64,000 bases of DNA from NCBI GenBank assembly GCA_029933125.1, contig JAOZOU010000009.1, positions 25,074-89,073 of the forward strand, read 5' to 3'. This DNA is from a bacterium (GTDB lineage Bacteria > Arandabacterota > Arandabacteria > Arandabacterales > Arandabacteraceae). Under the pieces are notes generated by a model. The model had not been told where the DNA came from, did not search any database, and saw nothing but the letters and a program-made list of their open reading frames with translations. The position numbers were made by a program, and so were the translations under genes. Every line of letters starts with the position of its first letter. Position 1 is the stretch's first letter. Shown one piece after another: positions 53,406-62,587 of this stretch.

Positions 53406-54661
53406 CTATAGGAACTTCATCACACAAACCCTCAGGCTTTGCCATAGGCATGACAATAGCTTTCTTGATGAGTGTTGCCATATCCATTATTGCAGCTTTC
53501 AACGTGCGCCCTGCAACGCTCATGTTTGATGAGAATTACTACTATCCCGTCGCTGAGAAGATAACACAGGGAAACTTTGAAGATGGCTATGTTGTGCGAC
53601 CACCGCTCTATCCTCTTTTGCTGGCAGGCATTCTGAGTATCTTTGGCAAGGGCTTTGCGTCGCTGCTTGTGATACAAAGTATCCTGCGTGGCTTAGTTGT
53701 AGTAATTGTTGGATGGCTGGCAAAGAGATATTTCGATTCGAGAACTGCTGTCGTCTCGGGTGTGATTCTTGCAATCTATCCTCTCTTCATCTGGACATAT
53801 ACAAGATTCGTAAGTGAAATCATCTACATTCCACTATTCCTTTTGAGTTTCTTACTCCTCGATAAAGCCCTCAATAGCCGACGGTCAAGCGATACGTGGG
53901 TGGCAGGTCTTACGAGTGGACTTGCCGCACTGGCTCGCTCAACATCTTTCTTCTTCACAATAGTCGTGGCGGTTTGGCTTGTCTTAAGAAAAGCTGATGG
54001 CAGAAGATTTTCACCATCATCGCTCTGCAATGCAATGCTGCTAGTTGCTGGAATGCTCGTTATCATAAGTCCGTGGACCGTGCGTAATATCATAGTCCAT
54101 AGGAGTCTCATCCTCATTGACAATACCACTCCATTTAATCTCTGGCTCATAACATCGGGGGAGACTATCAAACAGGTTGAGAAGGAGTGGCTTAAGATCC
54201 CCAGCCAGGGTGAACGCCAGAAGGAAGGCTATCGCAGATGGCTAAGCCACCTCAAAAGCGATCCCCTTTTTCACATTCGCAGACTCCCCAGGGTACTTGC
54301 AAAGCTTCTCAGTCCAGCACGTGACCCATCTCTTAATAGCCTCGCAGTCATAATCCACGGAACGCATGTCCATACCAATAGACAACTGAGAAGCTTGCTC
54401 GGGATCATCGTTCCTGTCTGGACAGTTTTGCTTATAGCAGGCGGTATTGTGGGAATCATCTTCCTCGAGAAGAATAGCGTGCGAAGGGACCTTGTGATCC
54501 TCACCCTTTGCTTCTTTGTCTTGCTTCACGGCATGACTTTAGGCAGGCCACGCTTTCTCTTGCCGATGAGTATGCTCCTGGCAATCTATGCAGGTGCTAC
54601 TTGTTCGAGGGTGTTACCCAGATTGGGCTCGACCAGGCAAAGTCGCCCTTCGCAGTCCTGA
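53402..54661 (+). CDS. GT39-like membrane glycosyltransferase
   Basis: The product is 419 residues from ATG 53402. ATG 53393 and TTG 53342 are in-frame alternatives. It has about 9 membrane segments. After TM1 comes the acidic loop ATLMFDENYYYPVAEKITQ with the DE pair of GT-C enzymes, followed by VVRPPLYPLLLAGILSIFG, which matches the PMT_2 domain. A central loop (SGETIKQVEKEWLKIPSQGE) faces outward, and the C-terminus is HGMTLGRPRFLLPMSMLLAI. Sugar donor and acceptor are unknown. Its last 65 bp overlap the convergent PHP gene. Confidence 0.82.
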   Translation: MTIGTSSHKPSGFAIGMTIAFLMSVAISIIAAFNVRPATLMFDENYYYPVAEKITQGNFEDGYVVRPPLYPLLLAGILSIFGKGFASLLVIQSILRGLVVVIVGWLAKRYFDSRTAVVSGVILAIYPLFIWTYTRFVSEIIYIPLFLLSFLLLDKALNSRRSSDTWVAGLTSGLAALARSTSFFFTIVVAVWLVLRKADGRRFSPSSLCNAMLLVAGMLVIISPWTVRNIIVHRSLILIDNTTPFNLWLITSGETIKQVEKEWLKIPSQGERQKEGYRRWLSHLKSDPLFHIRRLPRVLAKLLSPARDPSLNSLAVIIHGTHVHTNRQLRSLLGIIVPVWTVLLIAGGIVGIIFLEKNSVRRDLVILTLCFFVLLHGMTLGRPRFLLPMSMLLAIYAGATCSRVLPRLGSTRQSRPSQS

Positions 54662-56849
54662 CACGAAGGTAGTAGTAGGTCTCACTCCCAGAACGAGGTA
54701 TCTTATAATTGAATTCGACTTCAGGCTTATTGTAATCCTTCTTATAGATGGCTTCTCCCCAGCTCATTATCTCAACCGTCTTTATGGTATCGGGGGACGA
54801 GGCATAGGCGCGGAAGTTTAGGTCATCCCTGCTTTGAATCTCTTCACCCATAAGGTGCCCGTTGCACCTGAAATCAACAACGATGCGTCCACCTGTCAAT
54901 GCAAATGTTCTTCGCTTCTTGTAAGCCTCATGGAGACCACCCAGGGAGAGAGACGTTACATATGCACCTGTTAAGCCTACCTCGTCAAGCAATGAAGAAA
55001 AACAGTTATGATAATCACTGGCACCAACAAATCCAAACCTGTAGCCTCGCGCAAGACCATCCTGGATGAACTTGCCCTCGACCATGCTTGGATCATTCTC
55101 GTGCCCTTCATACATCTCAAATACACCATGGACTGAACACATCTCAACAACGGGCTGAGCAGCCTCATCGAAGAAATCCCACGCATAGGGAGCAAACTTC
55201 TTGGCAACATGGTGTGGGATGAGCACTGCATCGTGTGCTTTTGCATAGGCTTGAAGATCATGCGGAGTCATTCCCTCCTGGTATTGGAAAACATCTCCAC
55301 CATCAAAATAGAGCATATTCCAGTGACCATAGTTGTGCTGAGCCCACCCCTTGCTGGGCTCATAGCCATGAAGGCAGACAAACTCACCCTTATCCGTGAG
55401 GGTCCTTGCAAGCTCTCTTGTCCATGCAAACTCACCTGGAGTAAGTGTTACGTCGTGATCAGTAACACATATGAAGTCAAGCCCACGCCTGTAGCGGGCA
55501 AACATCATGACCATGTCAGGATAAGCCCGGCCGTCTGAGAATGAAGTATGATTATGATGGTCGCCAAAGTATACCTTGAGAGGCTCCCCATTGTAATTGA
55601 TTGTATAGTTGACTCGCTTTGGCATCTCTCGTACCGAGACCATCTCCTCCCCAGGCTCAGACACAGGCTTTGTTCTAACCCGAGGGAGATCGAAATCACC
55701 GAGGTAAATTGTACCTGAGTATTCCCAGGCGATGATTGCTGGCTTGGCAAGTTCAAGATCGAACCAGTTTATGAAATTCTTAGGCATTGGAAAATCCACT
55801 GTGATGATATCGCTTAGCCCATCTCGATCAACTTTTTTCAAGAAAAGACGTGTGCTCCGATACATGCGGCGAGTTGCCCATACAATCCAGAAGCTACTAT
55901 CACTCGCTGAAAAAGCCCGCACTCGCCACGTTTCATCATCGCTCGGGCGGTCAATGCCACCCTGAAGTTTGATCGTATTGGCTAGGGTAAGAGCAGGTTG
56001 GGTTCTCTCTTCGCCGTGGGGAACGCGATGCCAGCTGACAAGAAACTCTTTGCCATCGCTTGCTAAATGTGGCTCCCAATTGTTCCCCGATCGCTCACCA
56101 CTCAGTGTAACAACTGAACTGAGGGCGCCATCCTTCAGCTTGCGCATTCTTGTTGCATAATTTCCGTTGATGAATTCATCCCAGACAAAAACCCAACCAT
56201 CCTCAAGGGCGCACAGATCCGGTCGCATTGCCAGGCGTGAGCTCCTATAGATGGTGAGCGTATCTATACCGCTATCCTTCATGAAGAGCGCTTTGATCGC
56301 AAATTCCTTATCCCTCACCCCAACCCACGTAAAAGCCAGAAGCCCTCTGGCGGATGCAAGCCTTACCTGACTTGAGAAGGAGTCACTATCCGAGATTGCA
56401 ACTTCGCGAACGACAATCATGCCATCGATGCGACTCGCCCTTATAGTCCACTTGCCATCACGATATGACGTCCAGACAACCCAGACACCATCGCCGCGGA
56501 CACATATGGAAGGCCCAAATTCAACATCGCCATTGTGGTCAATCTGAATCTTTTCAACCTTACCGCCCTTCCTTGCGACTCTCGCAAGATAGAGATGGCT
56601 CTCGTAGCCTTCGCGAACATCGTAGGCAACGTATATGTAATCGGGGGTTGTTGCAAGGGCTGGCAGTTCAGCCCAACCCTCTTCCTTGGAATGAAGGATG
56701 AGAGGCTTCTCATTCAAGCGAACTGTAATCTCACGCTGATTTATCCTGAGTGCCTTACCTTGCTGTGTGCCATATTGGGCAAAGCCAATCGTCGAAAGAA
56801 TGACAAGAATCACAAACGGCACGAGCACGCTTGCCTGTTTGGATTTCAT
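54597..56849 (-). CDS. secreted propeller-PHP (DUF3604-type) phosphoesterase-like protein
   Basis: The product is 750 residues with a signal peptide (SVLVPFVILVILSTIGFA). ATG 56849 follows GGAGG. The N-terminal 410 residues are beta-propeller-like (WVVWTSYRDGKWTIRASR, LVSWHRVP, FWIVWATRRMYRSTRL), similar in style to the propellers at 1-8.5 kb. From about 427 a PHP/DUF3604 metal-dependent domain follows: YFGDHHNHTSFSDGR (His431, His432, His434), LDFICVTDHD, LIPHHVAK and FGFVGASDYHN. PHP proteins hydrolyse phosphate esters; DUF3604 members are often secreted and uncharacterised. The fusion points to an extracytoplasmic enzyme with a recognition propeller. It is the last gene of the rsmA run and overlaps the convergent gene by 65 bp. 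Confidence 0.85.
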   Translation of the reverse strand: MKSKQASVLVPFVILVILSTIGFAQYGTQQGKALRINQREITVRLNEKPLILHSKEEGWAELPALATTPDYIYVAYDVREGYESHLYLARVARKGGKVEKIQIDHNGDVEFGPSICVRGDGVWVVWTSYRDGKWTIRASRIDGMIVVREVAISDSDSFSSQVRLASARGLLAFTWVGVRDKEFAIKALFMKDSGIDTLTIYRSSRLAMRPDLCALEDGWVFVWDEFINGNYATRMRKLKDGALSSVVTLSGERSGNNWEPHLASDGKEFLVSWHRVPHGEERTQPALTLANTIKLQGGIDRPSDDETWRVRAFSASDSSFWIVWATRRMYRSTRLFLKKVDRDGLSDIITVDFPMPKNFINWFDLELAKPAIIAWEYSGTIYLGDFDLPRVRTKPVSEPGEEMVSVREMPKRVNYTINYNGEPLKVYFGDHHNHTSFSDGRAYPDMVMMFARYRRGLDFICVTDHDVTLTPGEFAWTRELARTLTDKGEFVCLHGYEPSKGWAQHNYGHWNMLYFDGGDVFQYQEGMTPHDLQAYAKAHDAVLIPHHVAKKFAPYAWDFFDEAAQPVVEMCSVHGVFEMYEGHENDPSMVEGKFIQDGLARGYRFGFVGASDYHNCFSSLLDEVGLTGAYVTSLSLGGLHEAYKKRRTFALTGGRIVVDFRCNGHLMGEEIQSRDDLNFRAYASSPDTIKTVEIMSWGEAIYKKDYNKPEVEFNYKIPRSGSETYYYLRVRTAKGDFAWSSPIWVTPSNK

Positions 56850-56868
56850 ATTGCCTCCAGGTAGGCTT

Positions 56869-57582
56869 TCAGCGGATGAGCCTGAGCATCTCTCTTACGG
56901 CTTCAACCATCCCAACCATTATTGCTCGAGCAACAATACTGTGCCCAATGCTCATTTCCTCTATCTCTTGGATGGCTGCAATGGGTTCAACGTTTCTATA
57001 GTTTAGCCCATGTCCAGCACTAACCTTAAGACCAGCCTTCGATGCGAAAGCCGCAGCCTTTACAATTTTGTCGATTTCAATCTTGCGAGTCGTTTCATCC
57101 TTAGCCTCGGCATATGCACCCGTATGGATTTCAACTATTTGAGCACCAGCATCTATTGCTGCCTTTATCTGATTGATATCAGGATCGATAAAGGTGCTTA
57201 CCACCACCCCCGCTTCTCTGAGTTGGGAGATTTTGCCTTCGAGATCCTTGACATTACCCTTGACGTCGAGTCCACCTTCGGTCGTGAGCTCCTCTCTTCG
57301 CTCAGGCACGAGGGTCACAACATCAGGCTTTATGCGCTTGGCTATATCTATCATCTCTCTCGTTGCTGCCATCTCGAGATTGAGCTTTGTCTTGACCACA
57401 AGCCGCAGAAGTTCAACATCACGTTCCTGAATGTGCCGACGATCCTCACGAAGATGGACGACAATCCCGTGAGCACCAGCGAGCTCGGCAAGCATTGCTG
57501 CCATGACCGGATCTGGTATGTCGATTCCACGTGCCTGCCTGACGTTTGCCACATGGTCAACATTAACTGCAAGTCGAGCCAT
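56869..57582 (-). CDS. pdxJ: pyridoxine 5'-phosphate synthase
   Basis: PdxJ condenses 1-deoxyxylulose 5-phosphate with 3-amino-2-oxopropyl phosphate to make pyridoxine 5'-phosphate. The product is 237 residues, normal for PdxJ. Motifs are [16 protein letters not shown] at the N-terminus, [32 protein letters not shown] and [15 protein letters not shown] 57582 follows GGGGG at 7 nt; the TTG at 57588 is too close to it. It is part of the run from rsmA, 12 bp after the preceding gene. Confidence 0.97.
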   Translation of the reverse strand: MARLAVNVDHVANVRQARGIDIPDPVMAAMLAELAGAHGIVVHLREDRRHIQERDVELLRLVVKTKLNLEMAATREMIDIAKRIKPDVVTLVPERREELTTEGGLDVKGNVKDLEGKISQLREAGVVVSTFIDPDINQIKAAIDAGAQIVEIHTGAYAEAKDETTRKIEIDKIVKAAAFASKAGLKVSAGHGLNYRNVEPIAAIQEIEEMSIGHSIVARAIMVGMVEAVREMLRLIR

Positions 57583-57594
57583 CTCCAATCCCCC

Positions 57595-58005
57595 TTACCT
57601 TAGCCGCTTCTCAAGCCTGACCTCTCGGATCAAGGTGTCGCCATCAGAGATGCCGAGTGTCACAATCTGCCACCGTCTTTTGCTACTGAATGATTCTACA
57701 CCATAGGATATCTCCCCACCAACCCTTTTAACAGCTTGAGATATCGCCAGATTAGCTCTTATGAGTGAAGCTTCTTGCTTGAGTTGAAGTCTATCGCACC
57801 TTAGAGTCTCACCTGAGGCAACACTGGTGATGCGTTCCACGCTCTTAACTGGCAGGACGGCATAAAGACTATCGAGCGTTCTATTGATAATGGCTGGATC
57901 TGCCCTGCGAGACCCAAATGTCCCTAGGCGAAGAAAACACGCTGCCAGTGCGATGCACACCAAAACGAAGACAAGAATGGGCTTAAAGCCTCTGCGCTTT
58001 TTCAT
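57595..58005 (-). CDS. small single-pass membrane protein
   Basis: The product is 136 residues. The basic N-terminus (KKRRGFK) precedes one membrane segment (PILVFVLVCIALAACFL). The remaining 105 residues are outside the membrane (NRTLDSLYAVLPVKSVERIT, then YGVESFSSKRRWQIVTLGIS). There is no recognised domain. It lies between a lipoprotein gene and pdxJ on the same strand. Confidence 0.7.
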   Translation of the reverse strand: MKKRRGFKPILVFVLVCIALAACFLRLGTFGSRRADPAIINRTLDSLYAVLPVKSVERITSVASGETLRCDRLQLKQEASLIRANLAISQAVKRVGGEISYGVESFSSKRRWQIVTLGISDGDTLIREVRLEKRLR

Positions 58006-58055
58006 ATTGGCTGAATCGCACTGGCAGGCAAATCAGTACAGCGCCCCTGGATTCA

Positions 58056-58646
58056 CTATGGTTTCTCAATCTCTTTTATTCTCAGAATGACCCACAAGCC
58101 CTCGTAGTCCGGATCCTGCGTTACCCAGATATCGAGCCAGCTGTCTCTAACCTCTAGGGTCTTCGGCTCCCTACCCGGCTTCTCAATAGTCACCATAATA
58201 ATCGGCTCAAATTGCGCCACGAAAGCGTTTATGCTATCAGGCCCACTCGGTGTTTGCCTTATCTCAACAGTTGGTGCCCAATCAATTCTCTTGTTTGACA
58301 GATCCATCGTTATGTTGGTTACCTCAGGTGATTCAAACATATTCTCGGTTGAATGGACATCCTGCGCCTTGCCCCACCACGGAGCATCCGGGGGGAGCCC
58401 AAGGCTATCAATTGCTACATCAGGAGTAAACTCAAAGAGATAACGATCATCGAGCGCCTCTTCATACTTATCAATCTCACGCCGCTCATAGGCGAAGGCG
58501 AGAAAGTCAACAAGATTATCCATAGTCTTACGGTTGATCTCTTGACCATCGCCCCCTCCACCCCCTCCGCCACCACTCGAGCCGAACGGGTTCCAGCAGC
58601 CAGCAATAAGTAAAGTTGTCATCATGAAAATTCCCCAGCGTCTCAT
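58056..58646 (-). CDS. lipoprotein with NTF2-like domain
   Basis: The product is 196 residues from ATG 58646, with GGGGG at 8 nt. A signal peptide ends in LLIAGC, followed by a Gly-rich linker (eight Gly in a row). The domain that follows (MDNLVDFLAFAYERREIDKY, then LDDRYLFEFTPD, and near the end SWLDIWVTQDPDYEGLWVIL) is similar in layout to the neighbouring lipoprotein at 58660. Both look like NTF2/SnoaL-like folds. The two are likely paralogues. A role with the adjacent outer-membrane barrel is inferred from context only. Confidence 0.78.
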   Translation of the reverse strand: MRRWGIFMMTTLLIAGCWNPFGSSGGGGGGGGDGQEINRKTMDNLVDFLAFAYERREIDKYEEALDDRYLFEFTPDVAIDSLGLPPDAPWWGKAQDVHSTENMFESPEVTNITMDLSNKRIDWAPTVEIRQTPSGPDSINAFVAQFEPIIMVTIEKPGREPKTLEVRDSWLDIWVTQDPDYEGLWVILRIKEIEKP

Positions 58647-58659
58647 ACTCACATCCCCC

Positions 58660-59271
58660 TTACATCGAGGCTCGAATCAAGCCTTTGAGAATACCCCATG
58701 TTCCGCTACTTCTTTCAGGTTTCTCCTCGGGTCTAAAATCTTCCCATTTACTAATATACCAGAGACCGTCGAGCTCAAGATGTATCGAGAAAATTGAGGT
58801 TCCTTCAAATATCTCCCACTCCTCCCCAACAACCGTGAGCTCGTAGTCCTGCTGAACAACATAGCTTGTGTCTGTGTCCTCAATGACATTTGGATCGCTT
58901 GTGAAGGCAAGCCAGATGAGCTGTGTTCTCCCCGGATCCAGTAGCTGATTGCCAACCCTGATCTCAACATCCCTGCCCCACTCAGTCAAAACACCCGGAT
59001 AGTAATTGTCAAAATCCTGAACATCCCTTGCGTCAGGGATGAAAACGAAGTCATTCGAAAAGAGTTCCTCATAGTTTATTGCATCAAGGTTTCGCATCAC
59101 ATTTATGAGATTGGAAAGCACGATCTCAGGTTCGCGAGGCACCTCAAAAACGGTTACAGTGCCAGTTGGTTTCTCGGCTTCACGCACCGAGAAGGTATCA
59201 CAGGCAGGCGTCAATACCAGCGCGCAAAGCACGAAAGTTATCCCCAATCTCGCACACGTTTTAGAAAACAT
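58660..59271 (-). CDS. lipoprotein with NTF2-like domain
   Basis: The product is 203 residues from ATG 59271, with GAGG at 6 nt; it overlaps the end of the barrel gene by 11 bp. The signal peptide ends in LVLTPAC. The domain contains NLINVMRNLDAINYEELFSN, FVFIPDARDVQDFDNYYPGV and LDGLWYISKWEDF. The pattern of short N-terminal helices, an F-x-P-D strand and a C-terminal WYI-W-D strand is shared with the lipoprotein downstream. Function is unknown. Confidence 0.78.
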   Translation of the reverse strand: MFSKTCARLGITFVLCALVLTPACDTFSVREAEKPTGTVTVFEVPREPEIVLSNLINVMRNLDAINYEELFSNDFVFIPDARDVQDFDNYYPGVLTEWGRDVEIRVGNQLLDPGRTQLIWLAFTSDPNVIEDTDTSYVVQQDYELTVVGEEWEIFEGTSIFSIHLELDGLWYISKWEDFRPEEKPERSSGTWGILKGLIRASM

Positions 59272-61300
59272 GTGATGCCTCGAATTCGACATTCCTGTAG
59301 CTCTTGAAAGCCTCATTCACACGCTCCCCCTCCTTCCGATGCTGTTCAATCTTGAGGGAGAACTTCGTCCGATCCCCAATCTCATAGGTAAACCCAATTC
59401 TGCCCATTATTTCGGTGTTTGCAGTGACGTAGTCGAGCTGTTTGTTACCATTCTTGAAACGCCAGTTGCGCTGCAGAAAATAGCCCTGCCTTGCCATAAT
59501 TCTCAGCTTCTTAAGCAGCCTGTAGGTGAAGCCAAAATTCAGTGAATGGGATTCAGTCTCATTTGATCTGGCATAGTATCGAGCCCCTCCGCTCTCGCGA
59601 TAATTGCCCTGATCCTGATGTTTGTATGTATGGCTAAGTGTGATCTTGAGGCGCTGGGTGATGGGAAAATTAAGCCTTGTCTTTACATTGGAATTTCTGA
59701 CGAGGCTATTCTTGGATTCAGCAAAATGATAAAAGGTATAAACTGCCGAGATGTCATAGTCCTGTATGACGGTAATCTTCTTGAATGTTGAAATCTTGTA
59801 ACTTCCCGAGACACGATATTTGCGAGTTGTACGGTTGTTGGCTGACGACGAAGCCTTTATATAGACTGATTGATCAACGGAATACTCACCACCGAACTTG
59901 GTCGTTATCTTCTTAAGGGGATTGTAGTCAAGATTGAAACTGATGCGATTGCTCTGCCTATCACGATCCTTAGGATTTGCTACTTTATCATCATAGGAAA
60001 TTGAAACAAGATCTGAAAGCGCAGTGATACTGAGGTTGGCTTTCGGCCCAAGATCCTGAGTCAGCTTGAGCGTCAGCGATTTATGAATATCGTTGCCAGT
60101 CTCCTGCGTCTCATATTCTCCACGTGAGATCTTGCGTTCACCACCAACATTGAGAGTTGCACCCTTCCAGGGCATGATTCGAGCACTTCCTTGCAAATCC
60201 GAGTTTCTGACAAAACTATTCCTCGACGTATTAAGCTTATAGGTCTTGCGCGTTTCGTCAAAACTAACAGAAAGATCCCAGGTCACCTTCTCCCAAAGAT
60301 TGAAGGACGAACTGACAGATGCTGATCGCCCACTTCCCTTTTCTGTTTCCTGAGCATTTTCCTTGGGATCAGGATGTTGCTTCTGATAGTCATTCTGCGA
60401 AGCATCAAGACTGATACTTATACCAGGAATGAACTTGTATGTCGCCTGTACGGAAAGATTCTGGGTGAGCGTTCTGTCCTGGGAAGAGAAAAGCGCGGTA
60501 CCGGCGGAGTCAATTCGGGAATCAAGCAGAAGATGCTTTCCATTGTAAGCGATTGACGTGCTTAAGTCTTCACTCGGAGAATAGGATACTGAAGCTGAGA
60601 GGTTCTGGCTTGTTCCCTTGTTTCGAATGCGACTCGAAAGGTTCTCGGTCGTACCAGCAGCTGCCTTCAGCCTCACGCTTACGGCATCGGAAAGGGAATG
60701 GTTAAAATCTGATGAAATCTTAAAGCTCTCCTTCTTACGGCGGTTGCCCGGACCTCCACCGTGCAAACTAAATCGCCTTGCACTAACGGTTGAGTTGTAG
60801 GTAATTCCAAGTGCGAGGTCGTCGCTGACCCTGTAGTTGAGATTTGCGGTTGTCGCATCATCTGAATCTGATCTGTTAAGCGTGGTATTCTCCCGGGTTT
60901 GTATGCTTGTATCTAGCCTGAGGGTTATGCGTTCATTAAGACGTTGATTGAGGGAAATCTTGCTCTCCCATTTCGCTACATCCTTCTGTTTCTTTATTGA
61001 GACGCTGGACTTGGGATGAACACTCCACCACTTGGTTGCCTCACGCTGTAAAGACTCCTCAGCCCCGGATGATTCTTGAGCCTCTTCCTCTACGGCTTCA
61101 GTCTCCGCACCCTCTTCAATACCCTCAGTCACCCCTTCTCCTTGCCCCTCCTCAATACCGAGGGTATCGCTCTGCGATAACTCACTCTTAAGGCTATCTG
61201 CCGGAGTCGTCGATGTATCAGGCGCATCAGCCGCATAGAGATTCGAAAAAACCAAAAGCAAAGCAACGATGAAAACAAATGCCATGATGCCCAACCTCAC
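59261..61300 (-). CDS. outer-membrane beta-barrel protein
   Basis: The product is 679 residues. A signal peptide (LGIMAFVFIVALLLVFSNLY) is followed by an acidic linker (about 25-85) and then a long series of alternating amphipathic strands (for example ISLNQRLNERITLRLDTSIQ, KKITVIQDYDISAVYTFYHF and KLRIMARQGYFLQRNWRF). It ends in VEFEASHVF, a C-terminal Phe as recognised by the BAM machinery. This indicates a barrel of about 28-32 strands. No plug or TonB box is seen. GTG 61300 overlaps the rsmA stop; ATG 61285 is an alternative but gives a signal peptide without a basic residue. Two lipoproteins follow at once. Confidence 0.85.
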   Translation of the reverse strand: MRLGIMAFVFIVALLLVFSNLYAADAPDTSTTPADSLKSELSQSDTLGIEEGQGEGVTEGIEEGAETEAVEEEAQESSGAEESLQREATKWWSVHPKSSVSIKKQKDVAKWESKISLNQRLNERITLRLDTSIQTRENTTLNRSDSDDATTANLNYRVSDDLALGITYNSTVSARRFSLHGGGPGNRRKKESFKISSDFNHSLSDAVSVRLKAAAGTTENLSSRIRNKGTSQNLSASVSYSPSEDLSTSIAYNGKHLLLDSRIDSAGTALFSSQDRTLTQNLSVQATYKFIPGISISLDASQNDYQKQHPDPKENAQETEKGSGRSASVSSSFNLWEKVTWDLSVSFDETRKTYKLNTSRNSFVRNSDLQGSARIMPWKGATLNVGGERKISRGEYETQETGNDIHKSLTLKLTQDLGPKANLSITALSDLVSISYDDKVANPKDRDRQSNRISFNLDYNPLKKITTKFGGEYSVDQSVYIKASSSANNRTTRKYRVSGSYKISTFKKITVIQDYDISAVYTFYHFAESKNSLVRNSNVKTRLNFPITQRLKITLSHTYKHQDQGNYRESGGARYYARSNETESHSLNFGFTYRLLKKLRIMARQGYFLQRNWRFKNGNKQLDYVTANTEIMGRIGFTYEIGDRTKFSLKIEQHRKEGERVNEAFKSYRNVEFEASHVF

Positions 61301-62175
61301 CGCACAACTTCCTTTATGGCGTTTGAAAGGCTGGCAAATTCCTCAAGTGAAAGTGTCTCGGGCCTTCTATCGAGTCCCACGCCTGACATGCGGCCGAGCT
61401 CGCCCATTACTTCCGGCGTTAGCCCAGGAAACTGCCTGAGACTTTTTTTCAGGGTCTTGCGCCTCTGCCCGAACGCTGCTCTTATAGTCTGAAAGAAAAG
61501 CCCCTCGTCCTTTACAACGACGCTTGGGCGCTCAAGCACCTGAAGGCGCACAACGGCTGACCGCACGTCAGGTCGTGGGAAGAAACTTGTTGGTTTTATT
61601 GTGAAGAGAATTTCAGGCTTGAAGCGATACTGTACATAGATTGAAAGTGAAGAATAATCTTTCGATCCAGGTGAAGCCACAAGTCGCCTCGCAAACTCAT
61701 CCTGGACAGTAAGCACAGCCTGAGAAAAGTAATCGAGGCTATCAACCAGCTTCATAAGGATTGCGCTAGTAATGTAATATGGCAAATTGCCTACAACTTT
61801 CCAGGTTCCCACTTCAGGGTGGTCTGCAGTGAGCCTGGCAAGATCAAGCTTCAGGAAGTTTGCGTGAGCTATTGTTAATCCCTTCTGATGATCCATTTCA
61901 TTCCTAAGTATCGATACGAGCCGGCCATCAATCTCAACTGCAATAACGTGGCCAGCAACTTGTGTGAGGCGGCGTGTGAGTGCGCCCAGTCCAGAGCCAA
62001 TTTCAATGACACCCTGAGAAGCATCCAGAGCGAGCACATCTACAATCTTACGCGCAATGTTCTCATCGACGAGTATGTGTTGACCAAGGCTCTTGCGGAG
62101 ACGTAATCCGTATTTCCTGAGGATGCCTATCTGAGATACAGCGGCAGAAAATAAAAGCGGAAGCAACGAACACAT
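61297..62175 (-). CDS. rsmA: 16S rRNA dimethyladenosine transferase RsmA (KsgA)
   Basis: RsmA dimethylates two adjacent adenines near the 3' end of 16S rRNA. The product is 292 residues from ATG 62175; the frame runs further upstream to 62253 but lacks a ribosome site there. Motifs are KSLGQHILVDENIARKIV, GVIEIGSGLGALTRRL (motif I), VIAVEIDGR and VVGNLPYYITSAIL (the NLPY catalytic motif), then FFPRPDVRSAVVRL. Length and motif order are normal. The TGA overlaps the GTG of the barrel gene. Confidence 0.96.
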   Translation of the reverse strand: MCSLLPLLFSAAVSQIGILRKYGLRLRKSLGQHILVDENIARKIVDVLALDASQGVIEIGSGLGALTRRLTQVAGHVIAVEIDGRLVSILRNEMDHQKGLTIAHANFLKLDLARLTADHPEVGTWKVVGNLPYYITSAILMKLVDSLDYFSQAVLTVQDEFARRLVASPGSKDYSSLSIYVQYRFKPEILFTIKPTSFFPRPDVRSAVVRLQVLERPSVVVKDEGLFFQTIRAAFGQRRKTLKKSLRQFPGLTPEVMGELGRMSGVGLDRRPETLSLEEFASLSNAIKEVVR

Positions 62176-62248
62176 TGCCTCCAGAAAAGAATTTGGGCTT
62201 TGGCCAGCTACCTGCCAGAGGTCCACGCCTTTACCTCGGTGTTTAACT

Positions 62249-62265
62249 ACCAAACTAAGTTTGGT
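62249..62265. promoter_or_regulatory. perfect 8-bp palindrome in the rsmA leader
   Basis: ACCAAACT, one base, AGTTTGGT. It lies about 45-60 nt downstream of the expected start site of the promoter at 62315-62343, and about 75 bp upstream of ATG 62175. It may be an operator or a leader hairpin. Confidence 0.6.
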
Positions 62266-62314
62266 CTGTGACCTCTAACAAGCTAGTCTCGGCCTCACCC
62301 CCTTTTACGCTTGC

Positions 62315-62343
62315 ATTATAGCACATCCCCTACAGTATGTCAA
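62315..62343 (-). promoter_or_regulatory. perfect-consensus sigma70 promoter of the rsmA operon
   Basis: On the minus strand TTGACA (62338-62343) and TATAAT (62315-62320) are separated by exactly 17 bp, with an extended -10 TGC. Transcription would start near 62308. It points at rsmA and the genes that follow. Confidence 0.9.
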
Positions 62344-62479
62344 GGTGGCGATCTTCCTCAGAAATAATCTATTCGAAGGAGGGGTGTTTACTCAAAATAA
62401 GGTTGGTCAAACTTGGGGCATGTGATATAGAGGACCACCATGGGCTATCCATCGATCCCAACAGAAAGGAGAACAACCC

Positions 62480-62587
62480 ATGGTGGCAACGTTTCCAAAG
62501 GGAGTATACAAGATGACCGAGCGTATGTCCATCATTTCTGCCAACAGCAGGCGATCTGGTAATGTAAAGAAAAGTGTGTACTTTTGA
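62480..62587 (+). pseudogene. small frame cut by the IS256-type element
   Basis: ATG 62480 has AAAGGAG upstream and encodes MVATFPKGVYKMTERMSIIS followed by ANSRRSGN; the last eight codons come from the left end of the IS. It looks like the 5' end of a gene interrupted by the insertion. The start lies in one arm of a 10-bp inverted repeat (62435-62444 with 62477-62486). No family is recognised. Confidence 0.4.

Larger units (their letters stand above)
62176..62560. other. 385-bp upstream region of rsmA
   Basis: It holds a palindrome (62249-62265), a perfect-consensus promoter (62315-62343), a 10-bp inverted repeat (62435-62444 with 62477-62486) and the start of a small truncated open frame at 62480. 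No other gene is seen. Confidence 0.6.
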
